From positions 62,001 to 126,000 of the forward strand of contig CAWKKD010000010.1 of assembly GCA_963850195.1 (NCBI GenBank): a stretch of 64,000 bases of DNA. Direction: 5' to 3'. Both the position numbers and the translations under genes were made by a program. This DNA comes from Actinoallomurus sp963850195. Its GTDB lineage: Bacteria; Actinomycetota; Actinomycetes; Streptosporangiales; Streptosporangiaceae. Below the pieces are notes generated by a model that ran no database searches, had not been told where the DNA came from, and saw only the letters and a program-made list of their open reading frames with translations. This document shows positions 32,603-41,592 of this stretch, piece by piece. The first letter of the stretch is position 1. Each line of letters opens with the position of its first letter.

Positions 32603-35008
32603 GTGCGCTCCTCCGACCTTCCCGTATCCGCCGCGCTCCCCGGGCTGCGCGCCGCGCTCGACGACGGCGGCACCGCCGTGCTGGCCGCGCCGCCCGGCAC
32701 CGGCAAGACCACGCTGGTGCCGCTCGCCCTCGCCGAGGACGGCCACCGTGTGATCGTCGCGGAGCCGCGGCGGATGGCCGCGCGCGCCGCCGCGTACCGG
32801 ATGGCCTGGATGCTCGGCGAACCCATCGGGAAGCGCGTCGGCTACGCCATCCGCGGCGAACGCCGGCCGGGCAGCGCGGTCGAGGTCGTCACCACCGGCC
32901 TGCTCCTGCAACGCCTCCAGCACGACCCCGACCTGCGCGCGGACGTCGTGATCCTCGACGAGTGCCACGAACGCCACCTCGACGCTGACACCGCGCTCGC
33001 CTTCCTGCTCGACGTACGCCAGACGCTGCGCCCCGACCTGCGGCTGGTCGCCGCGTCGGCAACCGCCGACACCGGCCCGTGGTCGCGGCTGCTGGGCGGC
33101 GCGCCCGTCGTGACGGCCGCCGCCGCGACGCATCCGCTGGAGGTCGTGTGGGCGCCGCCGTCCCGGCCGGTACGCCCGCCGCACGGCATGTCGGTGGACC
33201 CGGCCCTGCTCGACCACGTCGCCCTGACCGTACGCCGAGGGCTTGCCGAGGGCGACGGCGACGTCCTGTGCTTCCTGCCGGGCGCGGCCGAGCTCGGGCG
33301 CGTGGCCGGGGCCCTCGGCGACCTGGACGTCCTGCGGCTGCACGGCCGCGCGCCGGGCTCGGTCCAGGACGCGGTGCTGCGGCCGCGCGATGCGGACGGC
33401 GGCCGCCGGGTGGTGCTGGCCACCGCGGTCGCCGAGTCGAGCCTGACCGTGCCCGGCGTGCGTACCGTCGTCGACGCGGGGCTCTCCCGCGAGCCGCGCA
33501 CCGACCACGCGCGCGGGTTGGGCGCGCTGACGACCGTACGGGTCTCGCGGGCCGCCGCCGACCAGCGCGCCGGCCGCGCCGGGCGTGAGGCGCCCGGCAG
33601 GGTCTATCGCTGCTGGTCCCAGGCCGACCACGACCACCTGCCCGAACGCCCGCGCCCCGAGATCGAGCTGGCCGACCTGACCGCGTTCGCGCTGCAGGCC
33701 GCGTGCTGGGGCGACCCGGACGCCGGCGGTCTCACCCTGCTCGACCCTCCGCCGCCGGCCGCGATGCGCGCCGCGCGCGACACCCTGCGTGCGATCGGCG
33801 CGGTCGACGGCGACGGGCGCGTGACCGAGCGCGGGCGGGCGATGGCGCGCGTCGGCGTGCATCCGCGGCTGGCACGCGCCCTGATCGACGGCGCCGAACA
33901 CGTGGGGGAGCGGGCCGCCGAGGTCGTCGCGCTGCTGTCCGACCAGCGCTCGAGCGGCGACGACCTGCTCGCCGAATGGCGCGCCCGGCGGCGCGACGGC
34001 CAGTGGCGCGACGAGGTACGCCGCCTGCGCCGTTCCGCCCCGGACGGGCGGCACGCCTCACGTGCCGACGACGAGACGGCCGCCGGGATCGTGGTGGCGC
34101 TGGCGTTCCCCGAACGGGTCGCCCGCGTACGCGACGGCGGCTACCTGATGGCCTCGGGCACCGCCGCCGAGCTCGCGCGCGGCTCCTCGCTCGCCGGGAC
34201 GGAATGGCTGGCCATCGCGGTCGCCGACCGGCGTCCCGGCGCGCCGTCCGCCCGGATCCGCCAGGCCGTGCCCATCGACGAGGACACCGCACGGCTCGTG
34301 CTCGAGGCGACCGTCGAGGACGAGGTCCACTGGCGCGGCGACGTCGTCGCGCGCCGCGTCGAACGCCTCGGCGCCATCGAACTCGCCGCCGCTCCGCTCA
34401 CCGACCCCGCGCCCGACCTCGTACGCGCCGCGCTCAGCGAGGGACTGCGCCGCGAGGGTCTCGGCCTGCTCACCTGGACGCGCGACGCCGAGGCGCTGCG
34501 CGCGCGGCTGGCGTTCTGCCATCGCGCGCTCGGGCCGCCGTGGCCCGCGATGGACGACGAGGCGCTGCTCGGCTCGCTCGACCTCGCCTCCGGCGGCGCG
34601 CGCGGACGCGCCGACCTCGCGCGCGTCGACGTGACCGCAGCGCTGCGCAGGCTGCTGCCCTGGGAGTGCGCCGCGCGCCTCGACGAGGTCGCGCCCGAAC
34701 GCCTCACGGTGCCCAGCGGCTCGCGGATCCGCGTCGACTACTCCGACGACCGGCCCGTACTGGCCGCGAAGCTCCAGGAACTGTTCGGCTGGCAGGCGGC
34801 GCCGGCGATCGCGGGCGTACCGCTCGTCGTGCACCTGCTGTCGCCCGCGGGCCGGCCGGCCGCCGTCACCGCCGACCTCGCGTCGTTCTGGCGCGAGGGC
34901 TACCGGAGCGTACGTGCCGAGCTGCGCGGCCGGTACCCGCGGCACCCCTGGCCGGAGGACCCGGCGACCGCCGAGCCGACCAAGCGCCTCAACGCCCGGC
35001 GCCGCTGA
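32603..35008 (+). CDS. hrpB: ATP-dependent RNA helicase HrpB
   Basis: An 801-residue DEAH-box helicase of usual HrpB length. Seen: Walker A LAAPPGTGKTTLVPLAL (about 30-46), motif Ia VAEPRRMAARAAA, DEAH-type box ILDECHERHLDAD, motif III ASATADTG, motif V LATAVAESSLTVPGV, and motif VI SRAAADQRAGRAGR. The C-terminal HrpB domain ends with the conserved PRHPWPEDPATAEPTKR. It unwinds RNA or ribonucleoprotein in the cytoplasm; the precise role in bacteria is not settled. GTG 32603 starts 4 bp after the STAND gene, so they are co-transcribed. Confidence 0.95.
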   Translation: MRSSDLPVSAALPGLRAALDDGGTAVLAAPPGTGKTTLVPLALAEDGHRVIVAEPRRMAARAAAYRMAWMLGEPIGKRVGYAIRGERRPGSAVEVVTTGLLLQRLQHDPDLRADVVILDECHERHLDADTALAFLLDVRQTLRPDLRLVAASATADTGPWSRLLGGAPVVTAAAATHPLEVVWAPPSRPVRPPHGMSVDPALLDHVALTVRRGLAEGDGDVLCFLPGAAELGRVAGALGDLDVLRLHGRAPGSVQDAVLRPRDADGGRRVVLATAVAESSLTVPGVRTVVDAGLSREPRTDHARGLGALTTVRVSRAAADQRAGRAGREAPGRVYRCWSQADHDHLPERPRPEIELADLTAFALQAACWGDPDAGGLTLLDPPPPAAMRAARDTLRAIGAVDGDGRVTERGRAMARVGVHPRLARALIDGAEHVGERAAEVVALLSDQRSSGDDLLAEWRARRRDGQWRDEVRRLRRSAPDGRHASRADDETAAGIVVALAFPERVARVRDGGYLMASGTAAELARGSSLAGTEWLAIAVADRRPGAPSARIRQAVPIDEDTARLVLEATVEDEVHWRGDVVARRVERLGAIELAAAPLTDPAPDLVRAALSEGLRREGLGLLTWTRDAEALRARLAFCHRALGPPWPAMDDEALLGSLDLASGGARGRADLARVDVTAALRRLLPWECAARLDEVAPERLTVPSGSRIRVDYSDDRPVLAAKLQELFGWQAAPAIAGVPLVVHLLSPAGRPAAVTADLASFWREGYRSVRAELRGRYPRHPWPEDPATAEPTKRLNARRR

Positions 35009-35102
35009 TTCCGCTGAAGTGACCCACGCGGCCCCACCAGGTCTGATCTCATACCGGAGTGAAGACAACACGGGGCGTGACGATCATGACCTGGAGACGG
35101 GC

Positions 35103-35474
35103 GTGAAGATCGTCGGAGCGGGGCCCGCGCCACGGCGCGACACGGACCCACGGGACCGCGCGCGCTACGCGGCGATGGCGCAGGACGAGCGATACGTGCT
35201 GCTCAAGGGCAGGTTCGGGAGGCTGACTCTCGTCATGGGGGCGTCCTTCCTCGGTTGGTACCTCCTGTACGTGGTCGCTTCGGCGTTCGCCGGCGGCTTC
35301 ATGCGCCAGCGGCTGTTCGGCGACGTCAACGTCGCCCTGGTGTTCGGGGTGGCGCAGTTCGCCTCGACCTTCCTGCTGGCGTGGCGGCACGCGCGCTACT
35401 CCCGCGAGGTGCTCGACCCGCTCGCGGACCAGGTCGTCGCGGATGCCGAGCGGCGAGTGGGGGAGCGGCCGTGA
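35103..35474 (+). CDS. DUF485 membrane protein
   Basis: A 123-residue protein with two membrane helices (FLGWYLLYVVASAFAGG and VALVFGVAQFASTFLLAWR), the hallmark of DUF485 proteins, which precede acetate symporters and are thought to assist them. GTG 35103 follows GGAGACGG. Its stop overlaps the symporter start (GTGA, 35471-35474), a coupled pair seen in many bacteria as yjcH-actP. Confidence 0.9.
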   Translation: MKIVGAGPAPRRDTDPRDRARYAAMAQDERYVLLKGRFGRLTLVMGASFLGWYLLYVVASAFAGGFMRQRLFGDVNVALVFGVAQFASTFLLAWRHARYSREVLDPLADQVVADAERRVGERP

Positions 35475-37150
35475 ACCCCGCGGACACGCTCACCGGCGGC
35501 GGCCGGGCCATCACGTTCGCGCTCTTCGCCGGATTCGTCTGCGTCACGCTCGGCATCACCGCCTGGGCCCGGCTGCATACCCGCGACACCGCCGACTTCT
35601 ACGCCGGCGGCCGCGTCTTCTCCGGCCGCCAGAACGGCCTGGCCCTCGCGGGCGACTTCATGTCGGCCGCGTCGTTCCTCGGCATCTCCGGGATCATCGC
35701 GCTGTCCGGCTACGACGGCTTCCTCTACGCCATCGGCTCCGTCGTCGCCTGGATCCCGGCCCTCCTGCTGGTCCGCGCGATGCGCAACACCGGCCGGTTC
35801 ACCATGGCCGACGTCCTGGCCCACCGGACGCTCCGCCCGGCGCCGGTACGCGTCGCGTCCGCGATCTCGACCGTCACGGTCTCGGTGTTCTACCTCGTCG
35901 CGCAGATGGTCGGCGCGGGCGCCCTGGTCTGCCTGCTGCTCGGCATCAGGCCGGGGGAGACCTTCCTCGGAGTGTCCGCCTCCACCGCCCGAGTCCTGGC
36001 CATCGGCGTGGTGGGCACGCTGATGATCTTCTACGTCGGGTTCGGCGGCATGAAGGGCACCACTTGGGTGCAGATCGTCAAGACCGTACTGCTCATCGCG
36101 GGCGGCGGGCTGATGACGCTGCTCGTCCTGGTGCGGTTCGGCTTCGACGTCAGCCACCTGCTCGGCAGCGCCGCCGACGCCAGCGGCAGGGGCGACGCGT
36201 TCCTCGAGCCCGGCCTGCGGTTCGGCGCCGGCGGCCCGGACGGCACGCTCACGAGCCGCCTCGACCTGGTGAGCCTCGCCCTGGCCCTCGCGCTCGGCGC
36301 CGCCGGGCTCCCGCACATCGTCAACCGCTTCTTCGCGGTCCGCGACGCCCGCACCGCGCGTACCTCGGTGAACTGGGCGATCGGCCTCGTCGGCGGGTTC
36401 TGCCTGTGCACCATCGCGCTCGGATTCGGCGCCGCCGCCCTCGTCGGCCACGCCGAGATCACCGCGCAGGACCCGTCCGGCAACACCGCCGTACCCCAGC
36501 TCGCCCGCGAGCTCGGCGCGCACCTCGCGGGCGGCGCCGGCGGCGACCTCATGCTCGCCTTCGTCGCCTCGGCGGCGTTCGCGACGATCCTCGCGGTGGT
36601 CGCGGGCCTCGTGATGGCCTCGGCGACCTCCCTCGCGCACGACTGCTTCCGCCACGTGTTGATGTTCGGGCGGCCCAAGGAGCGCCAGGAGATCGCGGTC
36701 GCCCGGCTCGCCGCCGTCGTCATCGGCATCGTCGCGGTCCTGCTCGCCGTCGTCGCCGACGACCTCAACGTCGCGTTCCTCGTCGGCCTGGCCTTCGCCA
36801 TCGCCGCGTCGGCCAACCTCCCCGCCCTCGTGCTCGGCCTGTGCTGGCGCCGCTTCACCGGCGCGGGCGCGGTCGCCGGCATCTACGGCGGCCTGGCCAC
36901 GTCCGTGCTGCTCGTCGTCTTCTCCCCGGTCGTGTCCGGCAAGGTCGACCCGGCGACAGGCGCGAGCCTGTCCCTCCTGCCCACGGGCGCGCGCTTCGAC
37001 TGGTTCCCGCTGGAGAACCCGGCCCTCGTCTCCATCCCGGCCGGCTTCCTGTGCGCCATCGCCGCCACCTACCTCAGCCGCGAACGCCCCGACCCCGACG
37101 CCTTCGCCGACCTGACCGCCCGCGCCCTCACCGGCGCCGGCGCCCATTAG
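35471..37150 (+). CDS. Cation/acetate symporter-like sodium:solute symporter
   Basis: A 559-residue SSS-family carrier with about 13 membrane helices. Characteristic parts: DFYAGGRVFSGRQNGLALAGDFMSAASFLGISG near residues 38-72, IVNRFFAVRDARTARTSVNWAIG, and the LMASATSLAHDCFRH-type region in helices 9-10. Together with the upstream DUF485 gene this indicates an ActP-type acetate or short carboxylate uptake system driven by sodium or protons. Its stop TAG (37148-37150) lies in the palindromic repeat at 37148-37174. Confidence 0.9.
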   Translation: MNPADTLTGGGRAITFALFAGFVCVTLGITAWARLHTRDTADFYAGGRVFSGRQNGLALAGDFMSAASFLGISGIIALSGYDGFLYAIGSVVAWIPALLLVRAMRNTGRFTMADVLAHRTLRPAPVRVASAISTVTVSVFYLVAQMVGAGALVCLLLGIRPGETFLGVSASTARVLAIGVVGTLMIFYVGFGGMKGTTWVQIVKTVLLIAGGGLMTLLVLVRFGFDVSHLLGSAADASGRGDAFLEPGLRFGAGGPDGTLTSRLDLVSLALALALGAAGLPHIVNRFFAVRDARTARTSVNWAIGLVGGFCLCTIALGFGAAALVGHAEITAQDPSGNTAVPQLARELGAHLAGGAGGDLMLAFVASAAFATILAVVAGLVMASATSLAHDCFRHVLMFGRPKERQEIAVARLAAVVIGIVAVLLAVVADDLNVAFLVGLAFAIAASANLPALVLGLCWRRFTGAGAVAGIYGGLATSVLLVVFSPVVSGKVDPATGASLSLLPTGARFDWFPLENPALVSIPAGFLCAIAATYLSRERPDPDAFADLTARALTGAGAH

Positions 37151-37174
37151 GGCGTGTCTGACAGACACGCCCTA
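37148..37174. repeat. Short palindromic repeat copy with TAG ends (terminator)
   Basis: TAGGGCGTGTCTGACAG and its inverse overlap at their CTG-A-CAG centre, giving a 27-bp palindrome with 13-bp arms and one central base. The 17-mer matches the arms of the repeat at 23269-23334. The left TAG is the stop codon of the symporter gene. It should work as a terminator. Confidence 0.7.
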
Positions 37175-37265
37175 GATTCCCGGGCCGCCTCGTTCGGCCG
37201 CCGTACAATGGCAGGTGAGGCGTGACGAGGGTTCCTGCACGCCTCCTGTCGGGGGAGTGGGGACC

Positions 37266-38744
37266 ATGCGTGCCGTCAACGACGTGCTCATCGTCGGCGG
37301 TGGGCCCACCGGGCTGATGCTCGCGGGGGACCTGGCCGCCGCTGGGATCTCCTGCGCGGTCCTCGAGCGCCGCGACCAGGAGTCGACCCTCAGCCGGGCC
37401 TTCGGCATACACGCCCGCAGCCTGGAGCTGCTCGACGCCCGTGGGGTCGCCCGCGAACTGATCGCATCCGGCCGGCCGGTCCCCCGGCTCGTGCCGTTCG
37501 GGCTGGAGTTCTTCCGCCTGCCGAGCCGGTTCCCGTACATGCTGGGCGTTCCGCAGTACGAGACCGAACGCGTGCTCGGCAAGCGTGCGCGGGAGCTCGG
37601 CGCGGAGATCCTGCCCGGCACCGAGGTGATCAGCCTGAGCCAGGACGGCGACGGCGTCGACCTGACGGTCCGCGAGGTCGGCCGCGACGCCTGCACCACG
37701 CTGCGCGCGCGGTACGTCGTCGGCGCGGACGGCGCGCAGAGCGCCGTACGCCGCGAGCTCGGCCTGCCGTTCCCCGGCCGTTCCGCGGTGCGGTCGGTGA
37801 TGCTCTGCGACGTACGGTTCGCCGAAGCAACTCCGGAGACCGTGACCGCCTCGGCCACCGCGGACGGGTTCGTCTTCATCGCGCCGTTCGGCGACGGCTG
37901 GTACCGGGTGATCGCCTGGAACCGCGCCGACCAGCAGCCGGACACGGCGCCGGTCGACGTGGCGGAGGTGCGCGCGATCACGCGCCGGGTGCTGGGCACC
38001 GACTTCGGGATGCACGACCCGCGCTGGCTCTCGCGGTTCCACAGCGACGAGCGTCAGGTGCCCCGCTACCGCGTGGGCCGGGTCTTCCTCGCCGGCGACG
38101 CCGCGCACGTGCACTCCCCGGCCGGCGGCATGGGCATGAACACCGGACTGCAGGACGCGGTCAACCTCGCCTGGAAGCTCACCGCCGCCCTGCGCGGCTG
38201 GGCGCCCGAAGGGCTGCTCGACAGCTACCACGCCGAGCGGTACCCGGTCGGACGACGGGTGCTGCGCACCAGCGACATCATCCTGCGCTGCGCCCAACTG
38301 CGCCCACGCGTCCTGCGCGGCGCGCGCGACGCCGCGATACGGGCCGCCACCCACCTCAACCCGGTCGCGCGGCGCATGGCCGGCGCCGTCTCGGGCATCG
38401 ACCTCGCCTACCCGGCGCCAAGTGGATCGCACCCTCTCGTCGGCCGGCGCGCACCGGACATCCCGCTGGCAGGCGACCCGCCGCGAAGCCTCTACCAGGC
38501 GCTTCGCCCCGGCCGCTTCCTCCTCGTGCTGCCGCCGGACGCCCCGGAGTCCGCGACCGTCGGCCTGGAGGACCGCGTCGACCTCGCGATCGCCGGCGGC
38601 CCAACGCGCACGGCCGTCCTGGTGAGGCCGGACGCCTACATCGCCTGGGCCGGCGCGGACCCCTCTCCGGACGAAATCCGCGCGGCGCTGTACCAGTGGT
38701 GCGGCCCGGCCACCAGCCGGCCCGTCACGTCTCCCGCACCGTGA
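37266..38744 (+). CDS. FAD-dependent aromatic monooxygenase (PheA/TfdB type)
   Basis: A 492-residue class A flavoprotein hydroxylase. The FAD-binding GGGPTGLMLAGDLAAAG lies near residues 11-27, the DG motif VVGADGAQSAVRRELG in the middle, and GRVFLAGDAAHVHSPAGGMGMNTGLQDAVNLAWKL near 275-310 binds the FAD pyrophosphate. The C-terminal thioredoxin-like domain (LVGRRAPDIPLAGD onward) is of the usual length for the family. Such enzymes hydroxylate phenols or polyketide aromatic rings with NADPH and oxygen. ATG 37266 follows GGGGGAG. It appears to be a single-gene unit; the substrate is unknown. Confidence 0.9.
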   Translation: MRAVNDVLIVGGGPTGLMLAGDLAAAGISCAVLERRDQESTLSRAFGIHARSLELLDARGVARELIASGRPVPRLVPFGLEFFRLPSRFPYMLGVPQYETERVLGKRARELGAEILPGTEVISLSQDGDGVDLTVREVGRDACTTLRARYVVGADGAQSAVRRELGLPFPGRSAVRSVMLCDVRFAEATPETVTASATADGFVFIAPFGDGWYRVIAWNRADQQPDTAPVDVAEVRAITRRVLGTDFGMHDPRWLSRFHSDERQVPRYRVGRVFLAGDAAHVHSPAGGMGMNTGLQDAVNLAWKLTAALRGWAPEGLLDSYHAERYPVGRRVLRTSDIILRCAQLRPRVLRGARDAAIRAATHLNPVARRMAGAVSGIDLAYPAPSGSHPLVGRRAPDIPLAGDPPRSLYQALRPGRFLLVLPPDAPESATVGLEDRVDLAIAGGPTRTAVLVRPDAYIAWAGADPSPDEIRAALYQWCGPATSRPVTSPAP

Positions 38745-38788
38745 AGGCCTCCCCGACGAATCGTTCGCCGTGCTCGGTCCCCTCTTAG

Positions 38789-39005
38789 GTGGAGTGGTTG
38801 GTGCCGACCCGGGCCAACGGCCAGCCGGCCTTCGGGACGTATCTGCGGGATCCCGCCGGTGGTGTTCGCCACGCGACGGGGCTTCGGGTGCTGACCCTGG
38901 CCGGAGACCGCATCTGCGGACTGACCAGGTTCCGAGAACACCGTCCTGCCTCGCTTCGGCCTCCCCCGATCGCTCCCCGGTGCCGAGCGTCTCCCGGGCG
39001 CCTAG
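38789..39005 (+). pseudogene. Remnant of a sigma factor C-terminal domain, frameshifted
   Basis: An in-frame stretch (38789 on) reads EWLVPTRANGQPAFGTYLRD, then GLRVLTLAGDRICGLTRF, the typical C-terminal SnoaL-like end of actinomycete SigJ/ECF41-type sigma factors. After TRF the expected ending continues in the next frame as ENTVLPRFGLPRSLPGAERL with stop TAG at 39003-39005, so one extra base is present near 38933. A TAG stop at 38786-38788 lies directly upstream and the sigma2 and sigma4 regions are missing. This is a degraded 3' end of a sigma gene, not a working one. Confidence 0.75.
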
Positions 39006-39018
39006 AGTCGCCGGTGTG
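39003..39018 (+). promoter_or_regulatory. Probable leaderless promoter TAGAGT before the phosphatase GTG
   Basis: TAGAGT at 39003-39008 fits a -10 element and lies 7 bases before the GTG at 39016, with no ribosome site. Its TAG is also the stop codon of the sigma-factor remnant reading frame. Confidence 0.5.
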
Positions 39019-39750
39019 GAGCGGCATATCCGGTTCGAGCGTCTGCACAACGTCCGCGACCTCGGCGGCTACCGGACCGGCGACGGGCGTGCGGTGCGGT
39101 GGCGTTGCCTCTACCGGGCCGACTCGCTCGGCAGGCTGGGTGGCGCCGACCGGGAGCGGTTCCTGACCCTCGGTGTGCGTACGGTGATCGACCTGCGCTA
39201 TCCGTGGGAGGTCGAGCGCGGCGGGCGGGTGCCGGGCGGTGACGGGCTCGGCTACCACAATCTCAGCGTCGAGCACCGGCCGTACCGGCAGGCGGAGATC
39301 GATCCGGCGGTCGACCCGTGGCGCTACCTCGCCGACCGGTACGCCGAGGTCGCGTTCGACGGGGCCGCGGAGCTGCGGCGGGCGCTGGAGGTGATCGCCG
39401 CGGGTCCCGGCCCGCTGGTGTTCCACTGCGCGTCGGGCAAGGACCGTACCGGCGTGCTGGCGAGCCTGGTCCTGACGCTGCTGGGCGTCGACGAGGACGA
39501 CGTCGTCGCCGACTTCGCGCTCACCGAGCTGGCCACGGACCGGCTCGTCGCGGACTGGAAGGCCGATCATCCGGGGCGTACGCTCCGCTGGCCCGGGTAC
39601 GGGCGGGCGCCGGCGGAGGTGATGCGGCATTTCCTGGCCGACCTCGCGGCCACGTACGGCTCGGTGCTCGGGTACGCCGCCGGGCATCTCGGCGTCGACG
39701 ACGGGCTCGTCGCGGCGCTCCAGGACCGGCTGCTGGAGGACGTCAGCTGA
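39016..39750 (+). CDS. Tyrosine-protein phosphatase (Y_phosphatase3 type)
   Basis: A 244-residue dual-specificity-like phosphatase. FERLHNVRDLGGYRTGDGR at the N-terminus is the family's typical opening, VIDLRYPWEVER follows, and the catalytic P-loop HCASGKDRTG with nucleophile Cys is near residue 138. Length and motifs fit the actinobacterial PtpB-like group that act on phosphotyrosine or phosphoinositides. GTG 39016 is preferred because the family starts near this point and a TAGAGT element precedes it. It overlaps the response-regulator gene convergently by 8 bp. Confidence 0.92.
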   Translation: MERHIRFERLHNVRDLGGYRTGDGRAVRWRCLYRADSLGRLGGADRERFLTLGVRTVIDLRYPWEVERGGRVPGGDGLGYHNLSVEHRPYRQAEIDPAVDPWRYLADRYAEVAFDGAAELRRALEVIAAGPGPLVFHCASGKDRTGVLASLVLTLLGVDEDDVVADFALTELATDRLVADWKADHPGRTLRWPGYGRAPAEVMRHFLADLAATYGSVLGYAAGHLGVDDGLVAALQDRLLEDVS

Positions 39751-40360
39751 GCAGGCCGCGCTTGTACGCCTCGCTGACGGCCGCCGCCCGGTCGCGTACG
39801 CCGAGCTTGTCGTAGATGTGCAGCAGGTGGGTCTTGATGGTCGCCTCGCTGACGAACAGGCGCTTGGCCGCCTCACGGTTGGTGGTGCCGCCGGCGACGA
39901 GGGCGAGCACCTCGTGTTCGCGCTTGCTGAGGGCGCCGCCCGCGGCCGGGCGGCGTACGCGGCCCATGAGGCGGCCCGCGACCGAGGGCGACAGCACCGA
40001 CTCGCCGCGGTGGGCGGAGCGGACCGCGCGGACCAGTTCCTCGCGGGGCGCGTCCTTGAGCAGGTAGCCGGTCGCGCCCGCCTCGATGGCGGGCAGCACG
40101 TCGCTGTCGGTGTCGAAGGTCGTCAGCACCAGGACGCGGACCTCCGGGCAGGCCGAGCGCAGCAGCGTGATCGCCTCGACGCCGCCCATGCCGGGCATCC
40201 GCAGGTCCATCAGGACGACGTCGGCGGCGCCCGCCCGCTCGACGGCCTCGGTGCCGTTGGACGCCTCGCCGACCACCTCGAAGTCGGGTTCGGCGGCGAA
40301 CACACCGCGCAGGCCGTCCCGCACGATCGGGTGGTCGTCGACGAGCAGCAGCCGGATCAC
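39743..40360 (-). CDS. NarL/LuxR family response regulator
   Basis: A 205-residue response regulator. The receiver domain has VDDHPIVRDGL at the start, phospho-acceptor Asp in VVLMDLRMPGMGG (about 51), and a LLKDAP lysine; the C-terminal LuxR HTH contains LSKREHEVLALVAGGTTNREAAKRLFVSEATIKTHLLHIYDKLGV. GTG 40360 overlaps the histidine-kinase stop (GTGA). It is the partner of the kinase upstream in a four-gene unit with an ABC exporter, so it likely controls that exporter or envelope genes. Confidence 0.95.
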   Translation of the reverse strand: MIRLLLVDDHPIVRDGLRGVFAAEPDFEVVGEASNGTEAVERAGAADVVLMDLRMPGMGGVEAITLLRSACPEVRVLVLTTFDTDSDVLPAIEAGATGYLLKDAPREELVRAVRSAHRGESVLSPSVAGRLMGRVRRPAAGGALSKREHEVLALVAGGTTNREAAKRLFVSEATIKTHLLHIYDKLGVRDRAAAVSEAYKRGLLS

Positions 40361-41592
40361 GCGACCTCTCCCGGGGGCAGTGCGGGCACGCTCGCGTTGA
40401 CGGCGGTGCCCTCACCGGGGCTGCTCTCGACCGCCAGGCTCCCCGCGACCCGCAGCAGCCGCTGCCGCATCGAGGTGAGCCCGAACCCGCCGGCGTTCGT
40501 ACCGGCCTCGAAGCCGATGCCGTCGTCACGCACGTCGAGCAGGACGACGTCGTCCATGTACGAGAGGGTGAGGCCGACGCGGGTGGCCTTGGCGTGCTTG
40601 GCCACGTTGGTGAGCGCCTCCTGCGCGACCCGGAACAGCGCGACCTCCGTGTCGGCGAGCATCGGTCTCGGCTCGCCGGTGGTCTCGACGCCGACCACCA
40701 CCCCGGACGTCTCCGACCAGCGTTCGCTCATCCCGGCGATCGCCTCGGGGAGATGCGCGTCCTCGAGGTGCTCGGGCCGCAGCGCGCGAACGGACCGGCG
40801 CGCCTCGGCGAGGTTGTCGCGCGCGAGCCCCTGCGCCTGGTCGGCGAACCGCTGCCACCCGCCGGGGTTGTGCCGGGCGGCCTCGAGCTGGGCGATGATG
40901 CCGATGAAGCCCTGCGCGAGCGTGTCGTGGATCTCCCGTGCCATGCGCTGGCGCTCGTCGAGGATCCCGGCCTCGCGCGCCTGGGTGAGCAGCTGCGCGT
41001 GCAGGCCGGCGTTCTCGGCCAGGGCGTTCTCGAGCTGCGCGTTGGCCGCGGCGAGGTCGCCCAGCATGGCGCGCTGCTTGTCGTTCTGCTCGGTGACCAT
41101 CGTGCCGAAGAACATGAACGCCCCGCCGAGCGCCGTACTGGCCGCCACGAAGATCAGATAGAGCGGCAGCACATGCGCGTCGAGCTTCTGGATGCCGCCG
41201 ACGTACGTGGTGGAGAGCAGCAGCGCGGTCGCAGCGACGCCGGCCCATCTCCAGCGGCCGACGAGGTAGGTCACCTGGACGTACCCGGTCCAGGCGAAGA
41301 ACCCGTACAGCGGGCTCCGGTAGACCAGGATCGTGGCGAGCGCCAGCACGCCCACGTAGTAGACGCCCATGATCTTCGGACGCTCGGTCCACCTGGGGTT
41401 CAGCGTGACCATCACGAGCATCCAGCCGATCGCGACCGCGGTCAGCGCGAGGGTCACCACGAGGTGCGTACGCGAGCCCGCGTCGCCGACCGTGACCAGC
41501 ACGACGGAGATCGCGAGCGCGCAGTACGGGAGGACGCGAAGCATCAGGGCTTCGCGTCGCTCCCAGCCGGCCTCCGGCATCGTCATGTTCAT
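40357..41592 (-). CDS. Sensor histidine kinase (HisKA_3 type)
   Basis: About 411 residues with five to six N-terminal membrane helices and no large extracellular domain, as in DesK-like or antibiotic-sensing kinases. A linker coiled coil (LAAANAQLENALAENAGLHAQLL) leads to the phospho-acceptor DERQRMAREIHDTLAQGFIGI, then the ATPase motifs EALTNVAKHAKA, VRDDGIGF and GGFGLTSMRQRL. ATG 41592 is preferred to GTG 41598 because it overlaps the permease stop (ATGA). The intramembrane architecture and coupling to an ABC exporter suggest sensing of a membrane-active compound. Confidence 0.93.
   Translation of the reverse strand: MNMTMPEAGWERREALMLRVLPYCALAISVVLVTVGDAGSRTHLVVTLALTAVAIGWMLVMVTLNPRWTERPKIMGVYYVGVLALATILVYRSPLYGFFAWTGYVQVTYLVGRWRWAGVAATALLLSTTYVGGIQKLDAHVLPLYLIFVAASTALGGAFMFFGTMVTEQNDKQRAMLGDLAAANAQLENALAENAGLHAQLLTQAREAGILDERQRMAREIHDTLAQGFIGIIAQLEAARHNPGGWQRFADQAQGLARDNLAEARRSVRALRPEHLEDAHLPEAIAGMSERWSETSGVVVGVETTGEPRPMLADTEVALFRVAQEALTNVAKHAKATRVGLTLSYMDDVVLLDVRDDGIGFEAGTNAGGFGLTSMRQRLLRVAGSLAVESSPGEGTAVNASVPALPPGEVA

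Noticed and set aside
32336..34054. 572-codon minus-strand frame opposite hrpB
   Set aside because: Shadow frame; hrpB on the plus strand has all helicase motifs.
35396..37168. 590-codon minus-strand frame opposite the symporter
   Set aside because: Gly/Asp/Arg-rich shadow of a membrane-protein gene; no motif.
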